This document shows positions 34,639-44,134 of a stretch of 64,000 nt of DNA, in pieces. The notes under the pieces were generated by a model that saw nothing but the letters and a program-made list of their open reading frames with translations, ran no database searches and was not told the DNA's origin. The DNA is from Deltaproteobacteria bacterium (GTDB lineage Bacteria; Desulfobacterota; Binatia; UBA1149; SPBQ01), in assembly GCA_029262375.1 (NCBI GenBank), contig JAJCZM010000051.1:124001-188000 (forward strand), in the 5' to 3' direction. A program made the translations under genes and the position numbers. The stretch's first letter is position 1. Each line of letters begins with the position of its first letter.

Positions 34639-35610
34639 ATGTTCCTACTGCGTTTCGACATGCGCTCGGCCGATGGGCCGGGTCCGCGCCCGGATCTGTA
34701 CGACGCCGCCGTCGAGATGTCGGCTTGGGGTGAGTCCAACGGCTGTCTCGCGGCCGTGCTCTCGGAGCACCACTGCTCACCCGATGGCTACGTTCCGTCG
34801 CCGCTGATCCTGGCGTCCGCGATCGCCGCACGAACCAAGACGTTGGCGATACAGATCGCGGCACTGCTGCCGATCTATCACGAGCCGATTCGCCTCGCGG
34901 AAGACATCGCGGTTCTCGACATCATGAGCCGAGGTCGCGTGTCGTACGTGATGGGACTCGGCTATCGCCCCGAAGAGTTCGACATGTTCGGCGTCGAGAT
35001 GAAGGGCCGCGGTAAGTGCATGGAGACGAAGCTGTTGGCCGTCAAACAGGCGTTGCGCGGCGAGCCGTTCGAGTACGAGGGGCGCCACGTGCACGTCACG
35101 CCATCGCCTCATTCACCCGGTGGACCGCTCATGTTCATGGGCGGAAGCACACCGGCAGCGGCGCGGCGCGCGGCGCGCTGCGATATGGGACTGTATGCGC
35201 AGTACTTCGACCCGGCGCTCGAGCAGACCTATCGCGACGAATGCGCGCGACTCGGAACCGAACCGAAAGACTGCATGATTCCGCCGGCGGGGGTCGTGAC
35301 ATCGGCCTTCGTCGCGGAAGACCCGGACAAAGCCTGGTCGGAAATCGGCCCCTATCTGCTGCACGACGCAACGATGTACGCAAAGTGGTTGGGCAACGCG
35401 CCGTCGGCTGCGAAGGCAACGGCGACAACCGTCGAGGCGCTCCGCGCGGACCCCGGTCCGTATCGAATCTTCAGCCCCGAGGAGGCCGCCGCCTACCTGA
35501 AGGCCAACGGAGTTCTCGTCACGCAGCCGCTGTGCGGCGGCGTCCCGCCCGATCTCGCATGGCAAAGCCTGCACCTGATCGCCGAGAAGGTATTGCCGGC
35601 CGTCGCCTAA
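34639..35610 (+). CDS. Luciferase-like (LLM class) flavin-dependent oxidoreductase
   Basis: 323 aa, starting 4 bp after the second P450. It has the bacterial-luciferase TIM-barrel pattern: LSEHHC near residue 43, then IAARTKTLAIQIAALLPIYH, and later the MGGSTPAAARRAARC phosphate-site segment. Members use F420 or FMN with oxygen. Its place at the end of the TetR-P450 operon suggests a matching step. It overlaps the convergent second LLM gene by 4 bp. Confidence 0.92.
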   Translation: MFLLRFDMRSADGPGPRPDLYDAAVEMSAWGESNGCLAAVLSEHHCSPDGYVPSPLILASAIAARTKTLAIQIAALLPIYHEPIRLAEDIAVLDIMSRGRVSYVMGLGYRPEEFDMFGVEMKGRGKCMETKLLAVKQALRGEPFEYEGRHVHVTPSPHSPGGPLMFMGGSTPAAARRAARCDMGLYAQYFDPALEQTYRDECARLGTEPKDCMIPPAGVVTSAFVAEDPDKAWSEIGPYLLHDATMYAKWLGNAPSAAKATATTVEALRADPGPYRIFSPEEAAAYLKANGVLVTQPLCGGVPPDLAWQSLHLIAEKVLPAVA

Positions 35611-36716
35611 TCTTTGTCTAACTCAGGGATCACGTACTTGCCCATGAGTTCGATCGTCTCCATGACCGCCTCGTGCGGGACCTTGTAGGGGTTGACGAGA
35701 CAGAGCAGCTGATCGGCTCCGGTTTCGGCGTAGTGGCGCACGTGCTCGACCACGCCGTCGGGATCGCCCGCAATGCAGCCGTGGGTCTCGTTGAGATACT
35801 CGAACGTGAGTTCCTTGTGTAGATCCTGCGCAACGATGTCACGGACCTCTGAGAGCCAATCGTAGTCGCCTAGGCCTTCTTTCTCGGCTTCCAGCCAACG
35901 CGGCAGGGTCGCGATGATCTCGGCGCCGTACTTGCCGTACCACTCGAACGACTCGCGCGAGACGGCGTAAGATTCTTCCTTGGTCTTCATACAATTGACC
36001 ATCGCAAAGATCGTCGCGTGGTTGTGCAGGAAGGCTCCGTAGGGCTGCTCGCAAGCGGCGATCCCTTCGCGGTAGATGTCGATCTTCTTCTTGATCTCTT
36101 CGGGCGGAATCCCAACCGCAAACGAAAGCAGGCCGATGCCCATCTCTCCGACTTCGCGATGCATTGCCGGACTCCCCGTCGCCGCATGGATGGGAGGATG
36201 CGGCTTCTGTAGCGGCTTCGGCAAGACACGCCGCTTCGGCATCGACCAGTGCTCGCCCTGAAACTCGTACTCGTCGTTCGTCCAGCAGCCGACGATGTGT
36301 CGCAGCGCTTCGCGCCACATCTCGCGCGTCTCGGTCGGGTCAATTCCGAATCCTTCGATCTCCGGGCGCGATGCGGATCGGCCGGTGCCGAACTCGACGC
36401 GACCGTCGCTCAACAGATCGAGCACGGCGGCGGACTCGGCAGAACGTACCGGATGGTTGTACGGCTTGGGCAACAACCGCACGCCGTAACCTATTCGTAG
36501 ATTCTCGGTACGCGCAGCTACCGCGCCGTAGAGAACCTCTGGATTTGAACAGTGCGAGAACTCTTCGAGAAAGTGATGTTCGACCGTCCAGAAACCGTGC
36601 CAGCCCATCTTGTCGGCAAACACGGCCTGTTCGAGCGTGTCCTTGTAGGCACGATACTCGCTCAGCGCATCCCAAGGACGCGCAACGGGGATCTCGTAAA
36701 ATAGGCTGAACTTCAT
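35607..36716 (-). CDS. Luciferase-like (LLM class) flavin-dependent oxidoreductase, convergent
   Basis: 369 aa, ATG 36716 preceded by AGGAG. VEHHFLEEFSH near residue 46, then RTENLRIGYGVRLLP and later HAATGSPAMH give the luciferase-like barrel and phosphate site. It is closer to alkanal monooxygenase-like enzymes than its neighbour. It is separately transcribed from right to left and shares only its 3' end with the P450 operon. Cofactor (FMN or F420) cannot be told. Confidence 0.92.
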   Translation of the reverse strand: MKFSLFYEIPVARPWDALSEYRAYKDTLEQAVFADKMGWHGFWTVEHHFLEEFSHCSNPEVLYGAVAARTENLRIGYGVRLLPKPYNHPVRSAESAAVLDLLSDGRVEFGTGRSASRPEIEGFGIDPTETREMWREALRHIVGCWTNDEYEFQGEHWSMPKRRVLPKPLQKPHPPIHAATGSPAMHREVGEMGIGLLSFAVGIPPEEIKKKIDIYREGIAACEQPYGAFLHNHATIFAMVNCMKTKEESYAVSRESFEWYGKYGAEIIATLPRWLEAEKEGLGDYDWLSEVRDIVAQDLHKELTFEYLNETHGCIAGDPDGVVEHVRHYAETGADQLLCLVNPYKVPHEAVMETIELMGKYVIPELDKD

Positions 36717-36775
36717 CGCGAAAGGCTCCTACTGATAGCAGTTACGGCCGGGCGAGGGGAAAGGGCGCGCGCCCA

Positions 36776-36814
36776 CGAAAAAGGGCCGGCCGAGTTCTCG
36801 TCGGCCGGCCCTTT
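36776..36814 (-). terminator. Intrinsic terminator of the heme-protein operon
   Basis: AAAGGGCCGGCCGA and TCGGCCGGCCCTTT form a 14-bp perfect stem with a 7-nt loop. On the minus strand the stem runs into TTTTTCG. It lies about 35 bp beyond the stop at 36849 and ends the transcript of the one-heme and five-heme protein genes. Confidence 0.88.
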
Positions 36815-36848
36815 CTATAACCGCGCGGTGCGTCTGTTGCGGCCGCGT

Positions 36849-38324
36849 CTAGTCGTCTATGCCGAACGTCGTATCGACGAGCGTATCGCCGATGCTGAGC
36901 GCCGAGGCGCCGAGACAGGCCGGATCGGGCGACATCTCGAAGCGACAGCCTTCAAGACCGGTCGTGTCGCTACACTTGTCGACAGCCGCATCGACCTTGG
37001 ACTGGGCCTTCGTGATCTTCTCGGCCCCCGCGACAGCGCAGTCGGTCGGCGAAACGGCGATGATGTTCTCGAGTTCGCAACGACCCAGCGTCTTCTGGAC
37101 GGTACCGACGGCTTTGGCCATGCCCGATAGCACTTTCTTCTGACAGGACTCGGCAGCGACTGATCCGGCGCTGTTCGCCGGTAGATCCGGCGGGGCCGTA
37201 CCGAGCGCGTCGGTCAGTTCCTGTTCCATGGCGGCGTCCTGTTGGCAGATGAGGCAGGTGGCAAGACTATTGATCGAGGTGAGCACGATCGAGTCACACG
37301 GCGCCTCACAGTTGGTCGGCATGTCGAGCAACGACGCCGTTAGGCTGTTTCCTTTGCAGGCCTTGTCTTTGCTGCCGCCGACGCGAGAGCGGAAACGAGA
37401 CTCGGCGCTCAGAATCTTGGCGTCGCGCCGGCCCGTGTCGCAGGCACGCCCGGCTACCTCATCGAGATAGCATCGGTTCCACTCCCTCAGGTGAGTCTTG
37501 GTGTACTTCGCATATTGCTTGGAGACGTCGCTCAAGCACGCGTGGCGATCTTCCTCGGGGGCAAGCACCTTGATGAAGCCGACCGACGAGGCATTGACGT
37601 ACACGCTGGGTTCATCCGGATCGTCCGACTCGATCTCGAGCACCGCGTTGTGGAATCCGACGGTGGTCGGACTGAAAACGATATCGACGATGACGCTCTC
37701 GCCGACGGGGATGGCAAACGGAGCCGTCGGCCCTACGAGTGAGTAGTCCGGTGACGCACCGGCCTGAAAGTCGGCCGACGAAACATTGATCGGGAACGTG
37801 CTGCCGTTGTTGAATATCTCGATCGAATAGATCTCGGTCGTCCCGACCTCCACGCCGAAGCTACCGACGATATTGGTGTTCAGGCGGATGTCGATCGGAA
37901 CCAAACAGGTAGCGACGAACGGCACACAATAGGTGTGGTAGTCGACCGGCGGGTTATCGATCGCGAGAAAATAGTTGTCGCACGAGTAGCCCGGAAGCGT
38001 CTCATGGATCATGATCTCGTCGCCGTTCGTGAAGCCATCCATGTCTGAGTCGGTGAGTTCCGAATCGATCAACGACTGCGTGATCGACTTGCCCAGATAC
38101 AGTTGCTGCTCAACGGTCGAACCGTAGGGGTTGCGCTGCCCGGTACCGTTCCACTTGAAGTGACAGACACCGCAAGCATCCAGATTCGCGCCCGGCGCAA
38201 TACCGTAATAGGTCGTCAGAGCATCGAAGTAGTTAGGACGCGCCTCGGCCGCATCGATAGGTCCGAAGAGGAAGGCACCGAGCGCCACCCCACACACCAC
38301 TAGCATTTTCTCGAACGATCTCAC
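36849..38324 (-). CDS. Secreted one-heme c-type cytochrome fused to a beta domain and Cys/Lys module
   Basis: 491 aa from GTG 38324. The signal peptide ends AAEARP. Residues 51-55 are a single heme site, CGVCH, in a small heme domain (to about 125). Residues about 150-260 are an Ig-like domain of the choice-of-anchor D (ASPM/HYDIN) type with FNNGS and VIVDIVFSPTTVGFHNA. Residues about 265-491 are the Cys/Lys helical module, including CLICQQDA and KC-DTTGLEGC. It overlaps the five-heme gene's stop by 4 bp (GTGA), so the two are translationally coupled and probably act together on the cell surface or in the periplasm. Confidence 0.82.
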   Translation of the reverse strand: MRSFEKMLVVCGVALGAFLFGPIDAAEARPNYFDALTTYYGIAPGANLDACGVCHFKWNGTGQRNPYGSTVEQQLYLGKSITQSLIDSELTDSDMDGFTNGDEIMIHETLPGYSCDNYFLAIDNPPVDYHTYCVPFVATCLVPIDIRLNTNIVGSFGVEVGTTEIYSIEIFNNGSTFPINVSSADFQAGASPDYSLVGPTAPFAIPVGESVIVDIVFSPTTVGFHNAVLEIESDDPDEPSVYVNASSVGFIKVLAPEEDRHACLSDVSKQYAKYTKTHLREWNRCYLDEVAGRACDTGRRDAKILSAESRFRSRVGGSKDKACKGNSLTASLLDMPTNCEAPCDSIVLTSINSLATCLICQQDAAMEQELTDALGTAPPDLPANSAGSVAAESCQKKVLSGMAKAVGTVQKTLGRCELENIIAVSPTDCAVAGAEKITKAQSKVDAAVDKCSDTTGLEGCRFEMSPDPACLGASALSIGDTLVDTTFGIDD

Positions 38325-40738
38325 GGATAAGCCACCTTCGTGAAGTCGTCGACGACGTCAGCAACCGCCGCCTCCACACACGCCTTCGTTCCGACCGCCG
38401 TTCCGGTTGCCGCGCAACCTGACAGGCCGGTGAAATCGGTACATTTGTCGATGCCTTTGTTGGCCTTTGCGACGGCCTTGCCGATGCGGCCATCGGGGTC
38501 GGTCGAGCAATCGACAGCCGGATTGTTCTTGCCGCTCGCATTCGCGTCCTCGCAACGCACGAGTGCTTTCGTCCAATCTGCAGCAAGTCTCACTGCCGCC
38601 TTCGCCACGCGAGCCTGACACTTACCGGCAGCGCCCGCGGGCGCAGTACCCGGCACGGATGGCGGCGATACGCCGTAGCCGGCATCGAGGGCCGCAGCAT
38701 ACAGGGCATCGGTCATGCACGACGAGCAAGTCGCCGTCTCCGTCATGTCGAAGTTATTCTGACTCGCGCAGGGCACAGGACATACCGGCCCATGGCCGAG
38801 AGAAATCGGGGTCAGGCTCGCTCCGACGCAACGCTTGTCTTTGGCACCGCCAACGCGCTCGACGAGGTCGGCCGCAGCGTCGGCGATGTCGGCGTCGCGA
38901 CCGACGCTGTCGCAGGTCAAACCTTCAGCCTCTTTCGCGTAGCAGCGACCCCATGCCTTCGAGTACTTCTTGGCATACTTCGACAGGTTCTTGCCGATCG
39001 ATTTCTTGCAACGCGCCACCACGGAGGCGTCGGACTCGTAGAAGCCCTTCGCCATCACGACCGGTGCACCCTGGCCGTTCTGATCCCACAGATCGAACAT
39101 GATCGGGCCGGCGGAGTTCGTCACATTCTCGTCGCGCAGGAACTCGACGTACTCGCGGGTCGTCGTCTGGTAGAACAATGTGACCTCCGCTTGCACCGCT
39201 GTCGCGCCGACAGGGTAAACGACGTCATCCCAGTACTGGCCGTCGGCGTAGGACTGACCGACCGGGCGGCCACCGTTGAACGCTTCGAAACCGGCATTGG
39301 TGAAGCCGCGTGGCGGAATGCGATTGTCCTTGTCGATGGTATCCACCAGCGTCAGATGCTGACTCGGTCCGGGCATCACTCCCAGCGTGGTAGCCAGACC
39401 CGGGCTGATGCTGTGGTTGGCCTCCCACACGTGCAGATACGGGTCGTAGTCGGGATCGAGCGGCGCGGCGTCGTAGCCCTCGACGATCGCTTCGGCAAAG
39501 ACGTAGCGGCCCGACTCGAACACGACGGTGCGATCCGCGTCGAAGGCACGCACGTGCAACCACATCCTGCGTCCTTCCGGATAGCCGGTAGGCAATTTGT
39601 GACCGGTCTCGTTGGTAACGGTGACCGTCAAATTGCCAGCGCTGATGTCGAGCGACACGGTCGCGGATTTGCGTAGGAACTCGGTCGCGATGTCGACGGT
39701 TTCCAGCAGAAGGGCCGCATCCACCTCGGCACCGAAGACCGGGTGCAGCGGAATCACCTGCGGAATGAAAGTATTCGCTCCCAAGAACTGATGCAGCGGA
39801 AGATTGGTGCGATCGGCGCCGAACTCCGCATCTCTGCCGGTAACGTCGGGCATGTGGCAGTCCTGGCAAGACGACACCGTGTCTTTGTTGAGACCGAACT
39901 GCGGTGCGAAAACTCCGGTGGTCGCGTATTCGCTGTTGGCCCACTCAGAGTAGGTAGTCTGTTCCGGGAAGCCGGTCGTCACGTCAGGGCTCGGCGTGTC
40001 GAGCGCATTGACGAAATACGTGTCGGACCCGCTGTCGTAGGTGAACGCCGGATTGAAGACATCGTGACATGTGCCGCACAGCTCGGAGGTCTCGTGATAC
40101 GGCGACTGCAACGTGGTTGCCGTCGGTATGTGCGGATCGGAGCCGATGTCGGCAATAATATCGAAAGGACCGCGGCGACGATCGATCGGATCGATCACCA
40201 TCATCGCGTTCCCGGGCGCCGGTACGGGAGCGGTCAAAGCGGCCAAGATCGCCGCATCTTCAGGCGGATTGCCTGGGTTCGCGACTGGATCAACAAGGCG
40301 GTGACAGACGCCGCATTGAACACCATGCCGGTCGTCCGCGGTCATGCCGGTGCCGTCCTCAGGCACGCTACGTCCTTCTAGCCAGCCTTTCGGCAAATGG
40401 CATCGCAGGCAGGTTTCACCCGAAAAAAGCGCGTCTTGCTGCGCGATGGCTTGCGCGGCCCACATGAGCGGGTCGCGACCGGATTGCGCCATCATCGAAC
40501 CGGCCCAGTTGCGGAACGGCTCGACTTCCGCAGAACCGTAGCCCGAGTGGCACGGTGCGCAGGTGTCCGGTGTTGCGATGAGATCGGTCAACGACAACGG
40601 CTGGGTGCCGGGGGCGTTGAAGTCCTCTCGCGTGGTCATCAATTGGGCGTCAGCGGTGACGCCCGATAGCAATAAGACGGCCGCCGAGAGTGCACTGAGC
40701 ACTCTCGGCGACCGCAGTCTCTTACGCAGAGATCGCAT
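38321..40738 (-). CDS. Secreted five-heme c-type cytochrome with C-terminal Cys/Lys module
   Basis: 805 aa, ATG 40738 with GAGGA 7 nt upstream. The signal peptide ends TADAQ. Five CxxCH heme sites lie at residues 60-64, 110-114, 142-146, 221-225 and 291-295, in the spacing of cytochrome c554-like multiheme proteins. A beta-rich middle part follows (about 300-560). Residues about 570-805 form the Cys/Lys helical module, similar to that of the downstream gene: CKKSIGKNLSKYAKK, CSSCMTDA, CSTDPDGRIGKA and KCTDFTGLSGC. It probably carries electrons outside the inner membrane. A strong hairpin lies within its signal-peptide codons. Confidence 0.85.
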   Translation of the reverse strand: MRSLRKRLRSPRVLSALSAAVLLLSGVTADAQLMTTREDFNAPGTQPLSLTDLIATPDTCAPCHSGYGSAEVEPFRNWAGSMMAQSGRDPLMWAAQAIAQQDALFSGETCLRCHLPKGWLEGRSVPEDGTGMTADDRHGVQCGVCHRLVDPVANPGNPPEDAAILAALTAPVPAPGNAMMVIDPIDRRRGPFDIIADIGSDPHIPTATTLQSPYHETSELCGTCHDVFNPAFTYDSGSDTYFVNALDTPSPDVTTGFPEQTTYSEWANSEYATTGVFAPQFGLNKDTVSSCQDCHMPDVTGRDAEFGADRTNLPLHQFLGANTFIPQVIPLHPVFGAEVDAALLLETVDIATEFLRKSATVSLDISAGNLTVTVTNETGHKLPTGYPEGRRMWLHVRAFDADRTVVFESGRYVFAEAIVEGYDAAPLDPDYDPYLHVWEANHSISPGLATTLGVMPGPSQHLTLVDTIDKDNRIPPRGFTNAGFEAFNGGRPVGQSYADGQYWDDVVYPVGATAVQAEVTLFYQTTTREYVEFLRDENVTNSAGPIMFDLWDQNGQGAPVVMAKGFYESDASVVARCKKSIGKNLSKYAKKYSKAWGRCYAKEAEGLTCDSVGRDADIADAAADLVERVGGAKDKRCVGASLTPISLGHGPVCPVPCASQNNFDMTETATCSSCMTDALYAAALDAGYGVSPPSVPGTAPAGAAGKCQARVAKAAVRLAADWTKALVRCEDANASGKNNPAVDCSTDPDGRIGKAVAKANKGIDKCTDFTGLSGCAATGTAVGTKACVEAAVADVVDDFTKVAYP
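40683..40709 (-). promoter_or_regulatory. Perfect 11-bp hairpin in the signal-peptide codons of the five-heme gene
   Basis: GCCGAGAGTGC and GCACTCTCGGC pair perfectly around a 5-nt loop, 30-56 nt after the start codon. It codes for part of the signal-peptide hydrophobic core. The pairing is stronger than needed by the protein and could slow early translation or bind a regulator. Confidence 0.5.
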
Positions 40739-40814
40739 CTACTTTCCTCAATCCTCCACAGTGTTCGCCACCGCAATGTAAGCAGTACATCTCTGCGCGT
40801 ACTCCGAAGACGAC

Positions 40815-42842
40815 CTACGGGCAGTCGTTCGCTCCACCGAGGATGAACGCGACCCCGCTGGGCTCGTTCGTACTATCGAAGCAGTTGCCTGTGTTCGAAG
40901 CGCCCGTTGCCGGCACGCGGTTCTCTTCATTGTAAACCGCAGCCAGCGTGATACCGAAGCCGATGCCCGGATCCGGCACCGAACCGTTGGTTCCCAGCGA
41001 CGTGTTGTGATCGAGCGTGTTGTCGGTGCACACGTCACCGGGGACACCGTCCGCCTCGGGCCACGGATCGCCGGCGAAAACGTTCACGCCGGCCTGATCG
41101 ATCAGCGTGACGCCGATGGCCTGGTTGTCGCGCACGTCGTTATAGCCAAACGTGTTGTTCGACGGCGAGATCAACAACACGCCCGTCCCCTGCGAGAGAT
41201 TCGCGACGAATCCGCTCGGAGCGAAGTTGACCGTGTTGTTGCTGTTTACGAGGTTGTGGAACGTGTGGTTGTTGTCGTTCGAACGCGGCAGCAGCGTCGA
41301 ATCCAAGAACACGAGCATTCCAGCCGCGTTGAAGAGCGAGTGATTGTTGTAGGTCTCCGCGTTGTCGCAGTTCTCGATCTCGATACCTGCAACGTTGTAA
41401 CGCGACGTGTTCCAACGCGTCACAATGTTCGCCGACTTGCCGACGTACAAAGCAGCATCGTCGCAGTTAAAGACGTTGTTCAACTCGACGACCACACCGT
41501 CCATGAAGGCCGGGAAGATGATGTAACGCGAATTGATCTGTCCATCGGCCACGATGTCGCGGAACGTCACGTTGTTCGACGGCGTGAAGGGATCCACACC
41601 GGTCACGAAGATTCCGTCGCCGTCCCAGTTGTTCGGCGTCAGGCTCTGGAAGACCAGGTCGTCCACACCCAAGGCATTGAAGCCTCGGTTGGTGCCCGAA
41701 CCGCCGCCCGGCTCGATGACGGGACGATCGTTGGCCGCGCCGCCGCAACCGACGAACTGAATGCCGGCCGTGGTGACTTCAACGTCTTCGTTGTACGTGC
41801 CGCTCGCGATCAGAAGCTTGTCGCCGATCGACGCCGCATCGTGCGCGTTCTGGATCGCATCTGCACCGGGGCTGACCAGCGTGCCGGTCTCGGCATACTG
41901 ATTCGCGAGGACCTCGTTGACCTGCGCCCAGACAGAATTCGAGTCGCCACAGACCATGCACTCTTTCAGGTCTTCGACGGTCGCCGCGTAGGGGCAAGCG
42001 TGCAGGCGCGGCAGGTAGCCATTCGGTGGCCCTGCGCCAACGGTGCAGCTCTTGTCGATCGCGCCGAGAATCTTGTCGATGGTCTTGGCGATCTTGCCGG
42101 CGGTCTTCGGTTCCGTCGGTGCAACGTAGACACCGGCCGCGTACGATGGCGCACACACCGCGCCCACGTCACCTGCGGTACCGGCCTTGGCTTCCTTGGC
42201 GATGCACTTGTTGATCGTCTTCAGGATCTTCGGGAAGAACTTGCCGGTCTCTTTGCTGAGCGCGTCGGCGCACCCCTCGAGATTCACGTTCCCACCGCCC
42301 GCAGGCGAGAAACGATCGGTGATTCCGTTCATCTTCGCAGCGACGAGGCCCGCGGCGACGTTGTCCTGCGAAAGCATGCAGCTGCCGACGTCGGCCGGGG
42401 CAAAGCCCGAGCTATACGACGTGCCGGGCAGGCCGGCGAGCACCGACGCACCACACGACTTGGCGATCTTCTCAGCGCCCTTGATGGCAGCCTTGTCGAT
42501 CTTTCCCTGCCCCTTCGCGTCCGGGCAGGCTGTCAGGTTGAGACCGTCGGCCGGCTCCGTGCCGGGGAATGAGACATCATCATAAAGCTTGGCGGGATAC
42601 GTGACCGTCTCCAGAGCGCGATCCGCCATGCACTTGCCGACGACCTTCAACTTGGTCGCGATGAACTTCGTCGACGATTTGGCCATCGCCGCCGAGCACT
42701 TGGCCGCAGCCTTGTCGACGGTGCCATCGGGCACGTTGATGGTCGGAGGCGCGGAGTCTCCGCAAACCTGTGTGGGTTGGGCCTGAGCAGCGGCGGGCAC
42801 GAACACGCAGACTGCGATGAATGAAGCGATTAGTTTTCTCAT
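40815..42842 (-). CDS. Secreted parallel beta-helix protein with N-terminal Cys/Lys module
   Basis: 675 aa, ATG 42842. The signal peptide ends AAAQAQ. Residues about 25-310 form a Cys/Lys helical module (KCSAAMAKSSTKF, GKIDKAAIKGAEK, KCIAKEAK, CMVCGDSNS). Residues about 320-640 are a right-handed parallel beta-helix of the NosD/pectate-lyase type: repeated N-rich turns such as NNTVNFAPSG and ENCDNAETYNNHSLF. Such folds bind or cut polysaccharides or copper; the active residues are not obvious. Seen upstream (right) of the five-heme gene on the same strand, 76 bp apart, so possibly cotranscribed. Confidence 0.82.
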   Translation of the reverse strand: MRKLIASFIAVCVFVPAAAQAQPTQVCGDSAPPTINVPDGTVDKAAAKCSAAMAKSSTKFIATKLKVVGKCMADRALETVTYPAKLYDDVSFPGTEPADGLNLTACPDAKGQGKIDKAAIKGAEKIAKSCGASVLAGLPGTSYSSGFAPADVGSCMLSQDNVAAGLVAAKMNGITDRFSPAGGGNVNLEGCADALSKETGKFFPKILKTINKCIAKEAKAGTAGDVGAVCAPSYAAGVYVAPTEPKTAGKIAKTIDKILGAIDKSCTVGAGPPNGYLPRLHACPYAATVEDLKECMVCGDSNSVWAQVNEVLANQYAETGTLVSPGADAIQNAHDAASIGDKLLIASGTYNEDVEVTTAGIQFVGCGGAANDRPVIEPGGGSGTNRGFNALGVDDLVFQSLTPNNWDGDGIFVTGVDPFTPSNNVTFRDIVADGQINSRYIIFPAFMDGVVVELNNVFNCDDAALYVGKSANIVTRWNTSRYNVAGIEIENCDNAETYNNHSLFNAAGMLVFLDSTLLPRSNDNNHTFHNLVNSNNTVNFAPSGFVANLSQGTGVLLISPSNNTFGYNDVRDNQAIGVTLIDQAGVNVFAGDPWPEADGVPGDVCTDNTLDHNTSLGTNGSVPDPGIGFGITLAAVYNEENRVPATGASNTGNCFDSTNEPSGVAFILGGANDCP

Positions 42843-43437
42843 AGTTAAGGCAAAGCCCCCTTGGCTTATTGCTCGAGAGTTCCGGTTATCCGAGGCGCGA
42901 CGTGCGCGCCCATACTAATGGACATTAATAGACCGCCCGAAGGCGATAGCTCCCTTTGTATAGACGACTACCGAAGGGAACGGCGTGAGGCAGGTCACAC
43001 GAGCATCTCGCCGGAATCCGACTTCGCCCGCAGTCACCTCCAACACCGCAACATCGCTCGATAGCGCGGCTATACGTAGCATCAAATTCACACGGCCCGG
43101 GCGACCGTGTCAATGGACAAACCCTCGAAAGCCGCACTCGGGGCACACCCGAAAGGGTGGGGGGGCGATTCCGGTCGATCGGTCGTCCAGCGACGAGCTC
43201 GTCCGCCGAAGCCAACGCACGCTCGCAACCCGCCGTCCAATGTTCAAAACCCGAGCCGAGGAGACCTCTGCTCGCGACCTGAAGCTGAGAGTACGGCAAG
43301 AAGCACCGCGCCAGGTCAGACCGCATAGATCAAAAGCGCCGAAGACGGCCTATCCCGCGTGAGCCCGAAGTAAGAACGGAGATCGATGTAGCGTTCGGGG
43401 GTGAGTCAATACGAACCAGCGTACGAGCACGCCGTCT
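42843..43437. other. 595-bp gene-free region
   Basis: No frame here has a ribosome site or a recognisable protein; the plus-strand frame through 42985-43362 reads as basic low-complexity sequence. It should hold the promoter of the beta-helix gene (leftward) and the end of the 43438-44088 transcript. No terminator-quality hairpin was found. Confidence 0.55.
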
Positions 43438-44088
43438 TCACTGCGAAGGCCAAGCCCCTTCATCAACAATCGGCGCTCGCGCAAGAATCTGGGACGGATC
43501 GATTTCGTCGGTCGCGAGCCGCGTGAGCAACGCCACTGGGATCCTCACGACACGGCTACGAAGCTCGACGTCGCCGGCCGGGTCGGGCCGTCCGTTGGCA
43601 TTCTCGTCAAAGACTTGAAGTCCGTATCCGAGCACGAGTTCGAGGCCGGCGGGGCGAATGTCGAACCCTTCCATCTTGCCGATGGCAGGTGCGACCACGG
43701 ATCCCCAGACCTCGGCCAATCGCGACGCCGGCGTCGATGTAGTCGGGTCGAAGAGCAAGCCGGTGAGGACGCGAATCCGCAAGAGCTCTTGGTGGGGCGG
43801 GGCGGCGATCCCGTCGACGCCGACTTCCGATGCCGTCGAAGCACCCGCCCGCATCGTCTCGACCAAGAAACTCGCTTGCAGCGCTACGGAATCGGGGCCG
43901 TACTTCTCGGCGGTTTCCTGCAGCTGTAGAGCCAGCGACTGTGCTTGCTCGCGCGTGTGCTCCGCGGCGCTGCCGGCTGCGGCCGGATCAGACGCCCACG
44001 CCGACGCCGCAACGACGGCAATAAGCGCCGCAGCCAGAACCGAACCGAGAAGAACACGTCTACGACGACTACCTAATGATGCTTGCAC
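43438..44088 (-). CDS. Secreted protein of unknown function
   Basis: 216 aa from a GTG start at 44088, with an N-terminal signal peptide ending SAWAS. The rest shows no known motif: a helical first half, then a mixed alpha/beta part with FDENANGRPD, a calcium-loop-like sequence. It lies 46 bp after the cytochrome/propeller gene on the same strand and is probably cotranscribed with it. Confidence 0.68.
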   Translation of the reverse strand: MQASLGSRRRRVLLGSVLAAALIAVVAASAWASDPAAAGSAAEHTREQAQSLALQLQETAEKYGPDSVALQASFLVETMRAGASTASEVGVDGIAAPPHQELLRIRVLTGLLFDPTTSTPASRLAEVWGSVVAPAIGKMEGFDIRPAGLELVLGYGLQVFDENANGRPDPAGDVELRSRVVRIPVALLTRLATDEIDPSQILARAPIVDEGAWPSQ

Positions 44089-44134
44089 GACGGGGAATAG
44101 TGCCCAAGATCTCGTCTAGGACCAAACCCGCCGC

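Noticed and set aside
41007-42572. 521-residue plus-strand frame opposite the beta-helix gene
   Set aside because: No ribosome site and no recognisable protein; it is a shadow of the real gene.
42985-43362. Plus-strand frame in the 595-bp gap
   Set aside because: Basic low-complexity product without start signals.
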